NCBI GenBank assembly: GCA_006176705.1
Contig: QRFJ01000060.1
Span: 2,177,626-2,241,625 of the forward strand
From: Cocos nucifera
Taxonomy: Eukaryota; Streptophyta; Magnoliopsida; Arecales; Arecaceae
Length of the DNA: 64,000 nucleotides
Direction of reading: 5' to 3'
Position numbers and translations under genes: made by a program. Shown piece by piece: positions 10,490-26,267 of this stretch. The notes below the pieces were generated by a model. It had not been told where the DNA came from. It was given only the letters and a program-made list of their open reading frames with translations, and did no database searches. Numbering within the stretch: position 1 is the first letter of the stretch; every line of letters begins with the position of its first letter.

Positions 10490-13340
10490 ACCAGATTTTA
10501 TACATAATTTCCTGATTATTTTTAATCCTGCACGTACATAGATTAATGTAATTAGTTTGTAAATACAAACACAAACCCATGACTCATTTTGAGCGTGTAA
10601 GAGTGATCCCTATCCCTTCCAAGCCACTCTTCCCTCAAAAATATTTTGCAATCTTTCGGTCTGATCCAACATCCCTTTCAAACTAATGGACCTGCGAAGC
10701 TGTTGGAAATTAATGTTGGACGATCATGAGGGCATCCCTAATCTCCGTTCAAGCCCTGATTTATGTTGGAGTTAATAAATGGTGATAGCTACTTGAGGTA
10801 GTTGCTATAACTTTCACAACCTTTATCCAAAAAGAAAGGGATCCCTCTGCTATTTATAAACCCAAAAGACTCTTGAATTTTTCTTTAAAAAAAAACATTT
10901 CAATTGCAAATGGATTCTCAATTACATGTAATCCTTGAGGAAAGATCCTAGCAAGATTGATCATATTTTTCCGAAAGATATGTTATCAATCTTTCTTTCA
11001 TTCCAAAATTTGATTTGATTAGAAGCAAAGGGTGGTAGCTATTAAACAAGCTTTTACAGCTATATGCTTTAGGCATGGCAGTGCTCTTGAGATTTTCTCA
11101 TGCAAGTTGATGGTTTCCTGGTGCTCTCTCTATACGGTGAATTATTGGTCGAAGTCTCATATATATTGAAAAGATATTTATTACAATAGAAGGCATAGTC
11201 AGCTTTGATGACCCAAATGGGATCATCATGGTCGTCTAACATTACTGGTGATCCAAATCCTACAGTGATTTAATTCACCATGTTCAAAGATCATTATATT
11301 TAGTAGATCATAGTCCAGTAATTAATAATCTCTAGATCTCCATAAATAAGCTATTTAGTATTTTAGGAAAATTTAAGATCACTAATTATATAATACTAAA
11401 AATATCCATAATATATTCTCTAAAAATATATTTATTAATTATAAAATATATTATAATAAAATATTAATATATTAATTATTAATATATTCTATAAAAATAT
11501 ATTTATCTATCTTATAAATTATTAATTATATAAAATATATTAATTAATATTACAGAATTAATATTTTTATGCTATAATATATTATTCATGAACTAATATA
11601 TTTTGATTATAAAAATAAAATAAATAAAAGTAATATATTAAATAATTTATTATATAAATATAAAGTATAGTAAGATATTTATACTCTAATTTAAAATTAT
11701 CACTAAATCATAATATGTCAATAATATGATTAATAATATATTATAATATAATATATATCATGAATATAATATATAACATCATATAATATAATTATATATA
11801 TATATAATTAATATAAAATTAATATATTAATTTTTTTATTAGATTAATAAATATTTTTATCCTTAAATTTCAATATCACCGTCCGAGAGTGATTTTAGAT
11901 TTTTGACTTCAAGAACAGATACTTCATTACTAAATTGGATGATAATTTAAGAAGTGAAAGTGATTTAATCTTATCATTTCTATCTATATAATCCTTAATT
12001 TTTGATTGATCATCCATACCAAATGCACCAAAAGGTGGGACAAGGGGAGATTGCACCATGGACAATGCTAGAGACCACTTGACCAAGAAGATGACGAAGA
12101 AAAGAATGGGGAAAAAGAGAGGCAAAAGTGGATAAGGTACAGGGGTTTGTTCCTCTAAATCCTTCTAATATTTGTGGGTTGTCCGGTTGGATCAAACCAC
12201 TCGAATCCCAGGCCACGGTGCATGATTTATTTTTTCCTCACAGAACTGGACATGATCCGTGCTTGTCGATGGGAAGCGGTTTTTGTGGTTGCAAACTAGG
12301 AAGGAGTTTCCTATATTTTATTAGTGTTTTAATTTATAATTTTTTATCTCCATATACTGTATATGTTGAAATGGTTCCTTTGATATTATTTTCTAGTATA
12401 TATTCCACCTTCAGTTCAATTCTAAATCTATCTAGTGAGGCTAAATGGTGCTCACGTTTCCAATTGACGCCACCTGTCCCTTGTGTGCCAAACCAATATT
12501 AACTCCCGGCTGCCGCACATAATTGATGAACCAGACATGTCAGGCAAAAATCTTTTGAGCTTAATACTTTTCTTCTCCCAATGGTTGAAAGAATAGGAGA
12601 ATCAAAGCTTTGTTAGCCATTAATGCTCCAAATTATGCACGGAGTTTTATGTGCTTTCGTTATAAAATTTATGTTGCTTTTTTCTAATAATACCAAAGAA
12701 AAATCATTTTGTATTGAACTCAAAGAAGAGACGTGTGAGCAGCGTAAATTTGACATTTTGGTTGCATAGTTGGACCAAGGTGGATCCTACTGAATTTTCT
12801 ACTTACACTTTCCTAAGACGCCGTCTTAACGCGTGCTTTAGAGCTTGACCACGTAAATGAGCCCAAGTTGAAGCAGATCGGATCGAAGATTCATGAGTAG
12901 CGTCCGCTTTCCATGCACAAGCTATTTCTAGATGGTGGAGCATAAGATGGTCTATGTTTCACATCTAATATTTAAGTAGATGGGTGCAAGTAGTTGTGCA
13001 CGGTTTGATGTCAATCAAAGAAAATTTCTCATGCATGATTATGGAATTAATCCATGAATTTTTATTTAAAAATCACTAACTTCAACTTAGTGGTGGTCTC
13101 CATGTCCTTCCCCTATTTGAATTATCTGTGGCCTTCTCACTCCCTATACAAATAAATGATTAAATTACGCATGCCCACCTATCAGATCGAAATTGTCCCA
13201 TGGACCAAGCAACGTAGCACTAGGTCCTAAAAGACGTTAGGTACTGCGTGATTGGTCATATTTTATAAGCATATGGAATACTTCTTTTTATTTATATTTA
13301 TAAATTTATTTTATTTTGAATCTTTATTTTTTAAATAATT
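10490..13340. other. Intergenic, AT-rich; no gene seen
   Basis: Single-copy-looking sequence with a very AT-rich, TA/ATT-dominated block at about 11340-11870. No open frame here resembles a known protein. Confidence 0.5.
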
Positions 13341-13362
13341 TTTTATGCAAATATCGTCATTT

Positions 13363-13602
13363 TCAGACGTTATAATTTTGACAATGTCTATCAAGAGTAC
13401 TGGTACCTGCGGCTTCTCTCAGTTCTTTAATCCTTTCCGGCGGCGCTGTAAATACAGCGATGTCACCGTTGACCATTACAACCAGCAATATATGTTTCGC
13501 CGCTTCCAGCCTTGTGGAACGTTTCCGCCTTGCCTTCAAGACTACCAAGGCATCCGTCCTCCCAATCCCTTCCACTTGGGTACAAGTATTCCAATAACAC
13601 AT
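13363..13602 (-). pseudogene. Possible short coding remnant, unrecognised
   Basis: An 80-codon minus-strand frame in a locally GC-richer island reads KHILLVVMVNGDIAVFTAPP and then ERIKELREAAG. Its amino-acid composition is that of a soluble protein, unlike the noise ORFs around it. I cannot assign a family. A plus-strand ORF (13345-13848) overlaps it and looks less protein-like. It could be a gene fragment or chance. Confidence 0.25.
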
Positions 13603-13849
13603 CGTCTTATTGATGCATGGTTGTGCAGCAATTTAATTCATACGTCTCTCTTGTATTCTTTGCATGTCCGTCGCTATCTTATCACCAAGCATTGGTTATG
13701 TGAACCTGAATTTGTGACATATCAGCTTGGTCACAAGGTTATATCCTCCCTAACGATCGAGAAGGGGAAAAAAAAATTGAAATGGTTACGTCTACACATG
13801 TTGGCTTCCTTTGCACGTGACAGGGCATCCATTATAGGGTGGTGGTAGT

Positions 13850-15527
13850 AGCACATCCCCATATGGGAGAAGGATCCTAATGGTTAATTGGAACTGATGA
13901 GAAGAAGAGGCTAAAACTAAGGGCCTTCAAACCATGCAACATATATTCAATAGGCTTTTTCTGACCTGGTGGTTAGCTCACCTAAATGATGATGAGGAGC
14001 AGCGAAAGTTCAGCGTTCGGAGGTTGTTAAATTCAGGGTAGTTGAGGACCACACGGGTGATACCAATAGCTTTTCTTCCGGCAGAGAGAACCAAAATCCG
14101 CACTTGGGTGCTTTGAAGTTTTGGTCTTGTCTCTCATTCTCACTATAGTAATTACGCTTTTAAAAGGCCTGACGTTCCGTGGTTGGTACCGCGCGGTGTA
14201 CAGCACGCCGTCCATCGCATGATGGACGGCTGCATGCGATCATATATGTAACGTATAAATTGCACGGTATAGATGCACACGTAACCATGATGAACGATGC
14301 GTATCTTGGTGAATTTTTAGAAAATTCAAAATATTTATGGTCTCTTAGAATCCATTGGAGGTGATATGAAAAAAAAATTTTCATACCAGATTATTATATT
14401 TGATATAAAAAATAAAAAATAAAGATGACAAAAAAAAAGTTGTGGATCCCATATTTTTTTTTGAAGAAAAAGTAAAATAAATATTATAAAAATTAATATT
14501 TAATAAATTTTTTAATGATGATAATTTTTATTTGATAAAAATATTCTCAATAAAACTATATATATTATCATTGAATTTATCCTGATATCTTTTCAAATTC
14601 ATTCAATAAATTTTTTTTACAAAAAAATTAAAATAAAGATAGCATTATACAAAAAGCTATGTAATTATAGTTATTATATAAAAATTAATTTAAAATAATA
14701 ATACTATTTTAGTATTAAAAATTATTTTATATTGAAGAATATATTTATAAATTTAGTTCTATTTCTAATCAAATATAGTAATTTTTTTCTAATATTATTT
14801 TATAAAATAATTTTTTCATCAATCAAATATGATAAAAATTATTTTTTATATTTTTTAGATAAATAATTTTTAAAAATTATTAAATTATTCATAATCTAAT
14901 ACATCTCAACTAAATGGATCTTAAAGATTCCAATTTTTCTTTCTTTAGATAAGCGAGAGGCTGATTTTTTGCGGTGTATATTTTGTATCTAGGATAGCAT
15001 ACAACCTCAAATAGTCATTACATTTATTATCCAAACGAACAGCTGTCATTCATCTCTAAAACCAAATATGGGGCATGCTTGATAGCAAGCATGATGCGTG
15101 GTGTGGTGTATTGAATACTAGCAGAAGACTACACAGCCCCCTTTTTTTTTTTTTGGGACAAAAGAGCCGTGCAAAATATGCACTGACTGAGCCGAGGTAA
15201 ATTAGAACTTAATTTCTAAGGTATTCACATCTCAGATTTAATGACAAGAACATTGCTAGCTCCTTGGTTAATATATGGTTTGTCAAATATTATGCGGACA
15301 GCTGATCCTACTGAATTAGTTCTTTTGGGAACCTTCATAATAAGCGGTTATTCCCATACAGGATGAAAGGATGTGAAATGATGGAATATCTATTGACAAT
15401 TCGATAGAATGTTTTGAATTTTTTTATTAAAAAGATAAAATTAAGATGAATTTTTTGTTAGATCAGATACATTGTTGAGCTAGTGGAACAGTTCGGTCAT
15501 AAAGCAATACATATAAAAATGAAAAAA

Positions 15528-15530
<3 letters not shown>
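13850..15530. other. Intergenic; contains a short perfect hairpin and an AT-rich block
   Basis: No gene is recognised. Sequence from about 14390 to 14900 is extremely AT-rich with runs of A and T. A perfect 9-bp-arm inverted repeat sits at 14208-14229. Confidence 0.5.
14208..14229. repeat. Perfect inverted repeat (9-bp arms, 4-nt loop)
   Basis: CCGTCCATC-GCAT-GATGGACGG is a GC-rich hairpin in AT-rich surroundings. It has no associated coding sequence, so its role is unknown. Confidence 0.7.

Positions 15531-15531
<1 letters not shown>

Positions 15532-15598
<67 letters not shown>
15532..15598. repeat. (TA)n microsatellite
   Basis: About 33 uninterrupted TA units. Confidence 0.95.
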
Positions 15599-15602
<4 letters not shown>

Positions 15603-15932
15603 ATCTATTAGTTTAATAATAGACCTAATCCAATCAATAACCAACATTTTATGGTTTCTCATTTATAAAACTACGAAAACTCAAATTCAAATTGGTGAGA
15701 CATGACAATGGATCGAGAAAGTGAAGATAACGATGTCTTGAGGGCAATCAATCAAGAGGTTGACATCACTGTAATTTTTCTAATGCCGCAAATGTCACCC
15801 AACAAAATGCCCATTATGTTTATTTTGATCCATTAATGTGATGATCGTAGCGTTATCAAAGACCAGGATTGTTACTCTTAGCATGTAGCTTCGATCCCTT
15901 AACTCTTTATTGTTATTATTGTTATTGCTAAT

Positions 15933-16922
15933 TGTTGATGTAGAATTTGGTTAATACTAGATCGAACTGGAGTAGAGGAGGATGAGGTCACCGTCGCTGA
16001 CTTGCAAAATAAAGTTCCATCCGGAGTCAGTGATGGTAGCTCCGATAGAATCTTCCGACGATCAAGTCAGCTTTTCTGACCAATAAAAATGGAGTGCTCA
16101 GACGAGAGCTCGGCAGAGTTTCGAGAAGAAAAATAGAGCTTAGAGCTTAGAGAAAACGTATCTAGAGGATCCCTTTTATAGATGGAGCTTGATTGATGGT
16201 AATAGCTGCAGCTGTCTGACAGCAGGCCGCTCGAGGTCTGATGAGTTCGGTACGGAAGGAAAGATGTCGTCAGGCTGATGGTGACAACCATATATCCGAT
16301 AGCGTCATACCGTTCAGTCGCATCGCCTGTGGCAGACTGATAGCGATCGTTCATCGAGATTTAATAGTCGTAGCTCTAAGAAAGCAGGCGTTGGTTGGTG
16401 GACTTCGGCATATATCAATTTTAGAAAAGTTCGGACTCCTGAAGGGAATACATCTGAGGGAGAAGTCCAGGAGGAGTTCGGCCGAAGGAAAAGTTTGGAA
16501 AGAGTATGGCTTTTGTAGGAGTTCGGCCGAAGGAGAAGTTCGAAAAGAGTTCGGCTTCTGTAGGCGTCCGACTGAAGGAGCGCGGAGGGAGTTCGACTTC
16601 TACAGGCGTCTGACTAGAGGAGAAGCTTGGAAGGAGTTCGGCTCCCATGGGCGTCCGACTAGAGCTCGACCGCTGAGAAGTTCGATCGATTGAAGAAATT
16701 CGGCTTCGACTGGGGCTCGGTCGTTGAGGAGTTCGGTCGGTTGAAGAGATTCGACTAAAACTCGACCGTTGGGGAGTTCGGAAGGGGCTCGACCACTTGA
16801 GAAGTTTGGCCGACTGAAGAAGTTCGGCTAAGACTCGTCCGTTGAAGCTCTTCTGTGACTACCGGTTGCATTAGGTTGAGCATTAGACTGGACTTCGGTA
16901 GGAGCAGGATTTATCCCCAACA
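15933..16922 (-). repeat. LTR (3' LTR in element orientation)
   Basis: 990 bp, TGTTGATG...CCCAACA on the plus strand. It contains short internal direct repeats built on GGAGTTCGGCCGAAGGAGAA-like words. Confidence 0.9.
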
Positions 16923-17019
16923 ATAGTCCCCCCCACTCCCAAGTTCGAAACTCGAAGGAAGGGAGTGCAGAAAAGGCGACTGTCGAAGTCCTCTTCAGGG
17001 CTCTGCGCTAGTTTAGATT

Positions 17020-18450
17020 GAAGCTCGGAGGAGATCTCATCTCCAGCCAAAGTTGAAGTTGAAGATGAGGCTTGGGGGAGATCTCATCTCCAGCCGTGGT
17101 TGAAGTTGAAGTTGAGGCTCGGGGGGATCTCGTCTCCAGCTGAGGTTGAAGGAGATCTCGTCTCCTACGGTCGAGGTTGAAGGTTGAGCTCCTCGAGAGA
17201 GATATTATCTATAGCAGCCGAGGTTAAAGGTTGAACTCCTCGGGGGAGATCTTATCTCCTACAGCTGAGATTGGCTCGGTCGCTCAAGAGAGATCTTATT
17301 TCTAGCCGAGGTTGAAGCTCGAAGGAGATCTTATCTCTTGCAGCCGAGGTTGAAGCTCGGAGGAGATCTTATCTCCTACAGCCAAGGTTAGCTCGGTCGC
17401 TCGAAAGAGATCTTATCTTTAGCCTAGGTTGACTCGATCGCTCGGGGGAGATCTTATCTCTTACAGTCAAGGTTGAGGTTGAAAGGAGAGATCTTATCTC
17501 CTATTAAAGTTCGAGGTTGAAGCTCGAGGGAGATCTTATCTCCTGTAGTCGAGGTTGAAGCTCGGGGGGAGATCTTATCTCCTGCAACCAAGGTTGGCTC
17601 GGGAGAGATCTTATCTCCTGCAGTCGAGGTTGAAGCTCGGGGGGAGATCTTATCTCCTGCAACCAAGGTTGGCTCGGGAGAGATCTTATCTCCTGCAGTC
17701 GAGGTTGAAGCTCGGGGGAGATCTTATCTCCTGCAGTCGAGGTTGGAGGGAGGCAGTCGAGGTTGAAGGTAAAGCTCGGGGGAGATCTTATCTCCCAGTC
17801 GAGTTGGGTGAAAGATCTTATCTCCTGCAGAAGAGTTTCGCTCGGAGAGATCTTATGAGATTGACTCGATCGCTCGAAAGAGATCTTATTTCTAATCGAG
17901 GTTGAAGCTCGGGGAGATCTTATCTCCTGCAGTCGAGGTTGGCTCAGGAGAGATCTTATCTCCTGCAGTCGAGGTTGAAGGTAAAGCTCGGAGGAGATCT
18001 TATCTCCTACAGTTGAGGTTGGCTCGGGGAAATCTTATCTCCTGCTTGAAGGGAAGAGATCTTATCTCTGCAGCCTTGAAGCTTGGAATCCCCTAAGTTG
18101 GATCCGCTCGGGAGAGATCTTATCTCTAGCCGAATTGACTCGATCGCTCGAAAGAGATCTTATCTCTAGCCGAGGTTGAAGCTCGGGGGAGATCTTATCT
18201 CCTGCAGTCGAGGTTGGCTCGGGGAAGATCTTATCTCCTGCAATCGAGATTGAAAGCTTGGGGGAGATCTTATCTCCTACAGCCGAAGTTGGCTCGAGGG
18301 AGATCTTATCTCCTGCAGCCGAGGTTGAAGCTCGAGGGAGATCTTATCTCCTACAATCGAGGTTGGCTTGGGGGGGATCTTATCTCCTACAGTCGAGGTT
18401 GAAGCTCAGAGAAGATCTTATCTCCTATAGTCGAGGTTGAAGAACTTTGA
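17020..18450. repeat. Tandem array of ~39-bp units, each carrying a small hairpin
   Basis: About 35 degenerate units of the form CGAGGTTGAAGCTCGGGG, then GAGATCTTATCTCCTGCAGT. The core GGAGAT-CTT-ATCTCC is an inverted repeat with 6-bp arms and is the best-conserved part; the spacer varies in length. It sits between the gag remnant and the 3' LTR of the non-autonomous element. Confidence 0.93.
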
Positions 18451-18599
18451 CTCGCTCATGTTAGAACGAGGTTCTTCTCCTGTTCCTAACACGACCACTA
18501 TTGACTGCTTCTTTTATGTCATCACATAGTTTTTACACCAAGAAATAATATTATTGAAATGGAAGAATTTTATTGAAGAAAAGTTACTGACAGCACATC

Positions 18600-19870
18600 C
18601 CCGAATTTTCTATGTTTCAATGTCGTGGGAGCGTTGTTCCTCCGAGTTCCTTCAGGCGGTAAGTCTCGGTCGGACGACCTCCTCTATCTGATGCTGGCCT
18701 TCTCAATTTGGAGCAAGCTTCTCTTGACTTTAAAGCTGGGAGATGACGGCTTGCCGAAGTACCAAGCTCCTCCCAGATATGGCATCAATGATACGGGAGG
18801 TGGCCAACCTTTTTGTTGTTCCTCCATCATTGATGGTTTTGGCTATGGCAACATCCTTGGTCGATCTTCTCCTGCTTCAGGCCAGCATCTGAGGAACCGA
18901 CCCAGCCAGCCTCTCCTGATGAGCTCCTCGATTTCATCTCAGAGCTGAACGTATTCTTCAGTGTCATGGCCATGGTCATGATGTAGAGGTAGTACTTGCT
19001 TCGATCATGCTGATTTAGGAGAGATCGTAATTCTTCTGATCTTGGTAGCTGGTTCTTAATTTTCATCAGAACTTGAGCTTTAGGAGCGTTGAGGGGGGCA
19101 TGGTTGCGGAACCTTCTGGAGGGAGGACTTCTTCGCGCTCTTCTATCGGAGCTTTCTTGATGATGAGCTCGAGGAGGAGTTCGGGCTCGCTTGTGCTCGG
19201 GGGGAGCCCGTGAGCGTGGTCGAGCTTCATTCGGCCCTCCTATGAAGCCTCCTGGGGAAGAACTTCATGCTCTTTTGCCGGAGCTTCCTTGATGATGAGC
19301 TCTTGGGGGAGTTCGGCCTCACTTACGCTCGAAGAGAATCTGTGAGCACGACCGAACTTCTCAATCCATCGATCCATCTTCCACAGTTTATGATTGAGGA
19401 CGTCATCTTGGTCGCAGACCTTGGAGGACTTTTGGCTACAGATATGGAAGGTCTCCTCCAGAGGAGATCCATGATCCGAACTTGGGTTCTCTGCTCTCTG
19501 TTTCTTCTTTTCAGCGGCGACGGGCATGCTGGCCTAAATGCTCTTCTTCGGAGCCGATTCTCAACATCCTGATGATGGATTTCCTAATGGAGTCGCCGTC
19601 GGGGGCTGCCGCATAACCTGCACCATCTCGGTGAGGCCCTAAACCCACTGCATCAGCAGGTTGAACTACTCTAGATCTACCATGGCCGTCGGTGGAGGTT
19701 GAAGTGCCGGTAATGAAGCAGGGATGGATGGATTTGGCTCAGATCTGACGGCAGACGCAGTAGATCTCTAGGTATTCGCCTTCTTTCGGGGCATTTCTTG
19801 GGATTGAATAAGAGGGTAGAGTCGAATCTTGAAGGAGAAGGTCGACAGGATCGGTTGAGCACTCCTTTAA
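18600..19870 (-). pseudogene. Degenerate gag remnant
   Basis: On the minus strand, in several frames, text resembles Gypsy gag and the gag-protease linker. There is an EGLTEMVQ-like N-terminal block near 19600 and an HDRSKYYLYIMTMAMT block (19066-18960), matching the RFHRDHGHDTEEC-like gag block of this group. Further on, GEAGWVGSSDAGLK-like text matches the region after it. Stops and frameshifts are frequent and no protein could be made. Confidence 0.6.
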
Positions 19871-19917
19871 GAATAAGGGTACCTCAGAGACAGAGGCCCT
19901 CCTTCTAGCGCCAAGTC

Positions 19918-20963
19918 TGTTGGTGCAAAATTTGGTTGACGTCGAATCGAGCTGGAGTGGAGGAGGATAAGGTCATCATTGGTGATCTATAAAATAAAGT
20001 TCCATTCGGAGTCAGTGGTGGTAGTTCCAACAGGATCCTTCAACAATCAAGTCATCTCTTCTGGCCAACAAAAATGGAGTGCTCAGGCGAGAGCTCGGTA
20101 GAGTTTCGGGAGGGAGAAGAGAGTTAGAGCTTAGAGAAAATGTATCTGGAGGATCTCTTTTATAAGCGAAGCTTGATTGATGGTGACAGCTACAGCTGTC
20201 TGGCAGTGGACCGCTCGAGGCTTGGTGAGTTCAGTATGGAAGGAAAGGTGTCGTCAGATTGATGGTGACAGCCATACCATTCGATAGCACCATACCATCC
20301 GATCGCATCATCTGTGGTAGACTGATAGCCATCGTTCGTCGAGATTTAATAGCCGTAGCTTTAAGAAAGTAGGTGTTGGTTGGTGGACTTTGGCATATAT
20401 CAATTTTAGAGGAGTTCGGACTCCTGAAGAAAATACGTCTGAGGAAGAAGTCCAAGAGGAGTTCGATCAAAGGAGAAGTTCGAAAAGAGTTTGACTTCTA
20501 TAGGAGTTCGATCGAAGAAAAAGTTCGGAAAGAGTTCGGTCGAAGGAGAAGTTCGGAAAGAGTTCGATCGAAGAAGAAGTTCGAAAAGAGTTTGGCTTCT
20601 GTAGGCGTTTGACTGAAGGAGCGCAGAGAGAGTTCGGCTTCTACAGGCGTCTGACTAGAGGAGAAGCTCGAAAGAAGTTCGGCTTCTGTGGGCGTCCGAC
20701 TGGAGCTCGATCGTTGAGAAGTTTGATCGGTTGAAGGAATTCGGCTTCGACTGGAGCTCGGTCGCTGAGGAGTTCGGCTGGTTGAAGGGATTCGGCTAAG
20801 ACTCGACCACTAGAGAGTTCGGAAGGGGCTTGGCCGCTTGAGGAGTTCGGCCAGTTGAAGGAGTTTGGCTAAGGCTCGTCCGCTGAAGCTCTTCCATGAC
20901 TACCGATTGCATTAAGCTGAGCATCAGACTGAACTTCGGTAGGAGTGGGGTTTATCCCCAACA
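19918..20963 (-). repeat. LTR (5' LTR in element orientation)
   Basis: 1,046 bp, TGTTGGTG...CCCAACA on the plus strand. It is longer than its partner, mainly through extra copies of the internal GAAGTTCGAAAAGAG-type repeat around 20470-20590. Confidence 0.9.
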
Positions 20964-21205
20964 CTAATAATAATGATGATAAAAAATAAATATAATATAA
21001 TTTTTTAAAGTAAAACTATATGTATTTTTTAAACATGAAAGTTTCTCTACTCTGGATTCATGTCTACCAAACAACGCAAACTAATTATTTTTAAGAAACA
21101 AAAAGTCAGTTGTCCAAATAAGAATATTTTAAAATCTAATTATCATAATATCTCATAAAAGTATCTCATGGAAGAATAATTTATGAGATATCGATAAACT
21201 ACTTG

Positions 21206-21613
21206 CACACTAAAAATCATATGATTTAGCTCATGCATCAATAGATCAAAAAATTAGATAATTTAAATAATATAAAATAATTGATACATATTTTTTTGAT
21301 CACTTGATAAATAGGCTTGGGTCTCCAGGCAGTAATTAAAGGTACTAGCCCAAACCAATTGGATCATTGATATAGGATCCTCATCATCCACTTCAAAAAA
21401 GAGATGTAACTCTTATGGAGTTACTTTAGATGTAACATAATCTTGACTAATACAAGGTTAAGTTCGACTTAGATCTAATGTAAATCATATAGAGTTATAC
21501 CTTTTTGGAATTAGATAATGGAGGTACCACATAGATTATTTGAGTTGTTGGACATAATCTATTATTTTTAAATTGCTTACACACTAAAATCATATGATTT
21601 AGATAATCCAACC
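21206..21613. repeat. ~375-bp tandem repeat, unit A and start of unit B
   Basis: CACACTAAAA(A)TCATATGATTTAG occurs at about 21206 and again at about 21581. The rest of unit B continues at 32294, beyond the inserted Gypsy element. Unit A contains an inverted pair built on TGATCAAAAAATT and TTTTTTGATCACTTGAT. Confidence 0.65.
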
Positions 21614-22317
21614 TGTTGCAATCGATCCTCTGATGCGCCTGCTGTGGAAGAAAAATACCTAAAAAAGAAGTCCGCATTGACCGAAATATTTTTTAGTGGG
21701 ATCCTTCGATGCCTAAGTTAGCAGAGAATAGGTGAACGGAATAATTGAAGTGGAATGAAGCAGAGTTTCTAGCCCAGAATTATCTTACTAATATACTTGG
21801 TTTACCTCCCTTTTATAGGAGAATGTAGTAGTAACCATTTGTAATGGCTGGAGGTCATGGAATCTTGCTTATTCCGATATTAAGGGAGTAGTTAATGCTC
21901 ACTAATTGATCATGGAGGAATCGTTATCCTTATTTTCTGGCGAAGGTATAGCTTCTGCCGATCATATGCCGGTTGAACTGATCGTATGTCGACAAAATCA
22001 ATAGCCAATTGGTATTCTATCCGATTGACGGAATTGTTAAGTTTAGATAGTTGATCAAGAATTAGCTGACTAACCATCAGCTAATCGTCGAGAGTTGATG
22101 TGACGATCATCATATAATTGAGGAAAGACGATCGGATTAATTGGCCGATCAATAATCGATTATCTAAGGGTGTAGCCGATTTATAGTCGCTCGTTATGAG
22201 TCGAAAATTTATTATGCCTGTCTTATAGATAGACTCGCCATCTTTCAGTCGATAGAACTATCCACTCTGTAACCTGTCGATCGTCAAATCGGTGTAAACA
22301 AATTTATAAATCCAATA
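21614..22317 (-). repeat. Gypsy LTR (3' LTR in element orientation)
   Basis: 704 bp, paired with 31589-32293 over its full length with scattered substitutions. The adjacent purine tract on the minus strand, AGAGTAGGGGGCAAC (within 22318-22335), is the likely polypurine tract. Confidence 0.9.
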
Positions 22318-22788
22318 GTTGCCCCCTACTCTCAAGTTTAGAATGGTGAGGACACGTGCTTTATTACATGATCTGGCATTTTAAACGATGAGAGTACTTA
22401 TCTCGAATTATGATTTGGCGGCTACTTTCGATGTCAATGATTGTTCTACAAACCAAAGTTATTCTTAGGACTATGCAGTAATTATTAACACATACGACGA
22501 AGAGGGTTCCAACTGTTTTGTCACTTCGATAGCCGTATAGCACTTATTAGCAAGAAAGTCGATTTGACAGCTTGACAGTCTGATTGATTTAGCCTCGGCT
22601 CAATTCGATGATGCCACGCGTTGTGTTGCCATTAGCTGTTGATTGATCTCACGGATGGTGCTGACATGGCACAATTTGAACGGAGGTGCATCGAAGGGTC
22701 CGAATACCTAAGGACCCAGATTCTGCCATGTGTGAAGAATCCTGGTAGCTTTATTTTTATGGAAGTAATCCCAACCGTTGGTGGTTCC

Positions 22789-22796
22789 TATATATA
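22789..22796 (+). promoter_or_regulatory. TATA box of the antisense gene
   Basis: TATATATA in the context TTCCTATATATAGAAC, 157 bp upstream of the antisense ATG. It fits a plant TATA box with a leader of about 130 nt. Confidence 0.5.
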
Positions 22797-22952
22797 GAAC
22801 CACTATTACTTTTCTTGAACTTTTACGATGACTTCGTCTTCTATTGGTGTTGGAGCTCTGAGTCTTTTTCTCCTTCCATTCTCAAGTTTTTTTTTCATTT
22901 TTCAGGTTAGGTTCTTTATTCTTTTCTCTTTCCATTCCTAACTTTTTCAGTA

Positions 22953-25457
<2,505 letters not shown>

Positions 25458-26267
25458 TCTTCTTCATCCTTTCTTTTCTTTTTTTTTGTCGGATGAATCC
25501 AACTTTTGTATTTTGATTTTAGTCGATATTTGTGTAAAAACTCTTATATAAATAGAATGGAAGATTTTTTCAAACTCTATTTTCTTGTGTTGAATGTTGA
25601 AAATTTTCTAAGTATTGAAAAAAAAATTTTAAGTATTGAAGAATTTTCTTTTTCTGTAGTCCAATTACCAAATGTCGAGCTAACTAATCGATAGATATAT
25701 CGTTTGACCGAACATTCATCGGTACGATTTTAGGCACAAGATTCTTGTACACTCGATAAATGGAGGCAAGCCGAATATCCTTCGACCGACTGAAGTCTGG
25801 TTGGTAAATTCTCATCAAGTGGGCATAGAATTTTGCTCAACTATGGTTGAGTTTGTGATAAACGGTGGTAAGTTGAGTATCCTTCGATTGACCTGAGCCA
25901 AATCGATATTGTTCCCATCAAGTGGATGTTGACTTCCACTCAAACTTGGTTGAGTCGACATAGTCTTTCATCTAGCCATAGCCAAACTGGAGTAATTTGA
26001 ATTATCCAATCATGGGTCGGCAAGTTATAAAAGTCAGTAAATAGTCAGATCCGAATCATTTTATTTCATTATAAATACTTGGACAACTTTATTAGGAGTA
26101 CATCCTTAAGTTATCCGCATGCCATGTTCTTGGAATAGTTGTCCCGTCGAGAGTTTCAAGTTGGTATGTGCCCGGATGGAGTGTCTCGATCACTCGATAA
26201 GATTCTTTTCAATTCGAAGATAGCTTTCCTTGATCTAGAGGTTTTGATACTTATGCTTTTCTAAGGA

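Larger units (their letters stand above)
15933..20963 (-). mobile_element. Non-autonomous Gypsy-like LTR retrotransposon with perfect TSD
   Basis: Two similar LTRs (15933-16922 and 19918-20963) start TG and end CA on the plus strand and are flanked by the perfect 5-bp duplication CTAAT (15928-15932 and 20964-20968). Orientation is minus. Reading the minus strand, the right LTR is followed by TTGGCGCTAGAAGGAGGG, a primer-binding-site-like stretch, and the left LTR is preceded by the purine tract GGGAGTGGGGGGGACTA. The interior holds a degenerate gag remnant and a long tandem array but no RT, RNase H or integrase that I can find. It must have moved using enzymes from another element. Confidence 0.92.

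Noticed and set aside
13345..13848. 167-codon plus-strand ORF
   Set aside because: It runs through AT-rich sequence at its start, has no recognisable motif, and overlaps a more protein-like minus-strand frame.
17020..18450. Regular repeats with palindromic cores resembling a CRISPR array
   Set aside because: The spacers are themselves repeated, unit length varies, there are no cas genes, and the array lies inside a plant LTR element with a clear target duplication.
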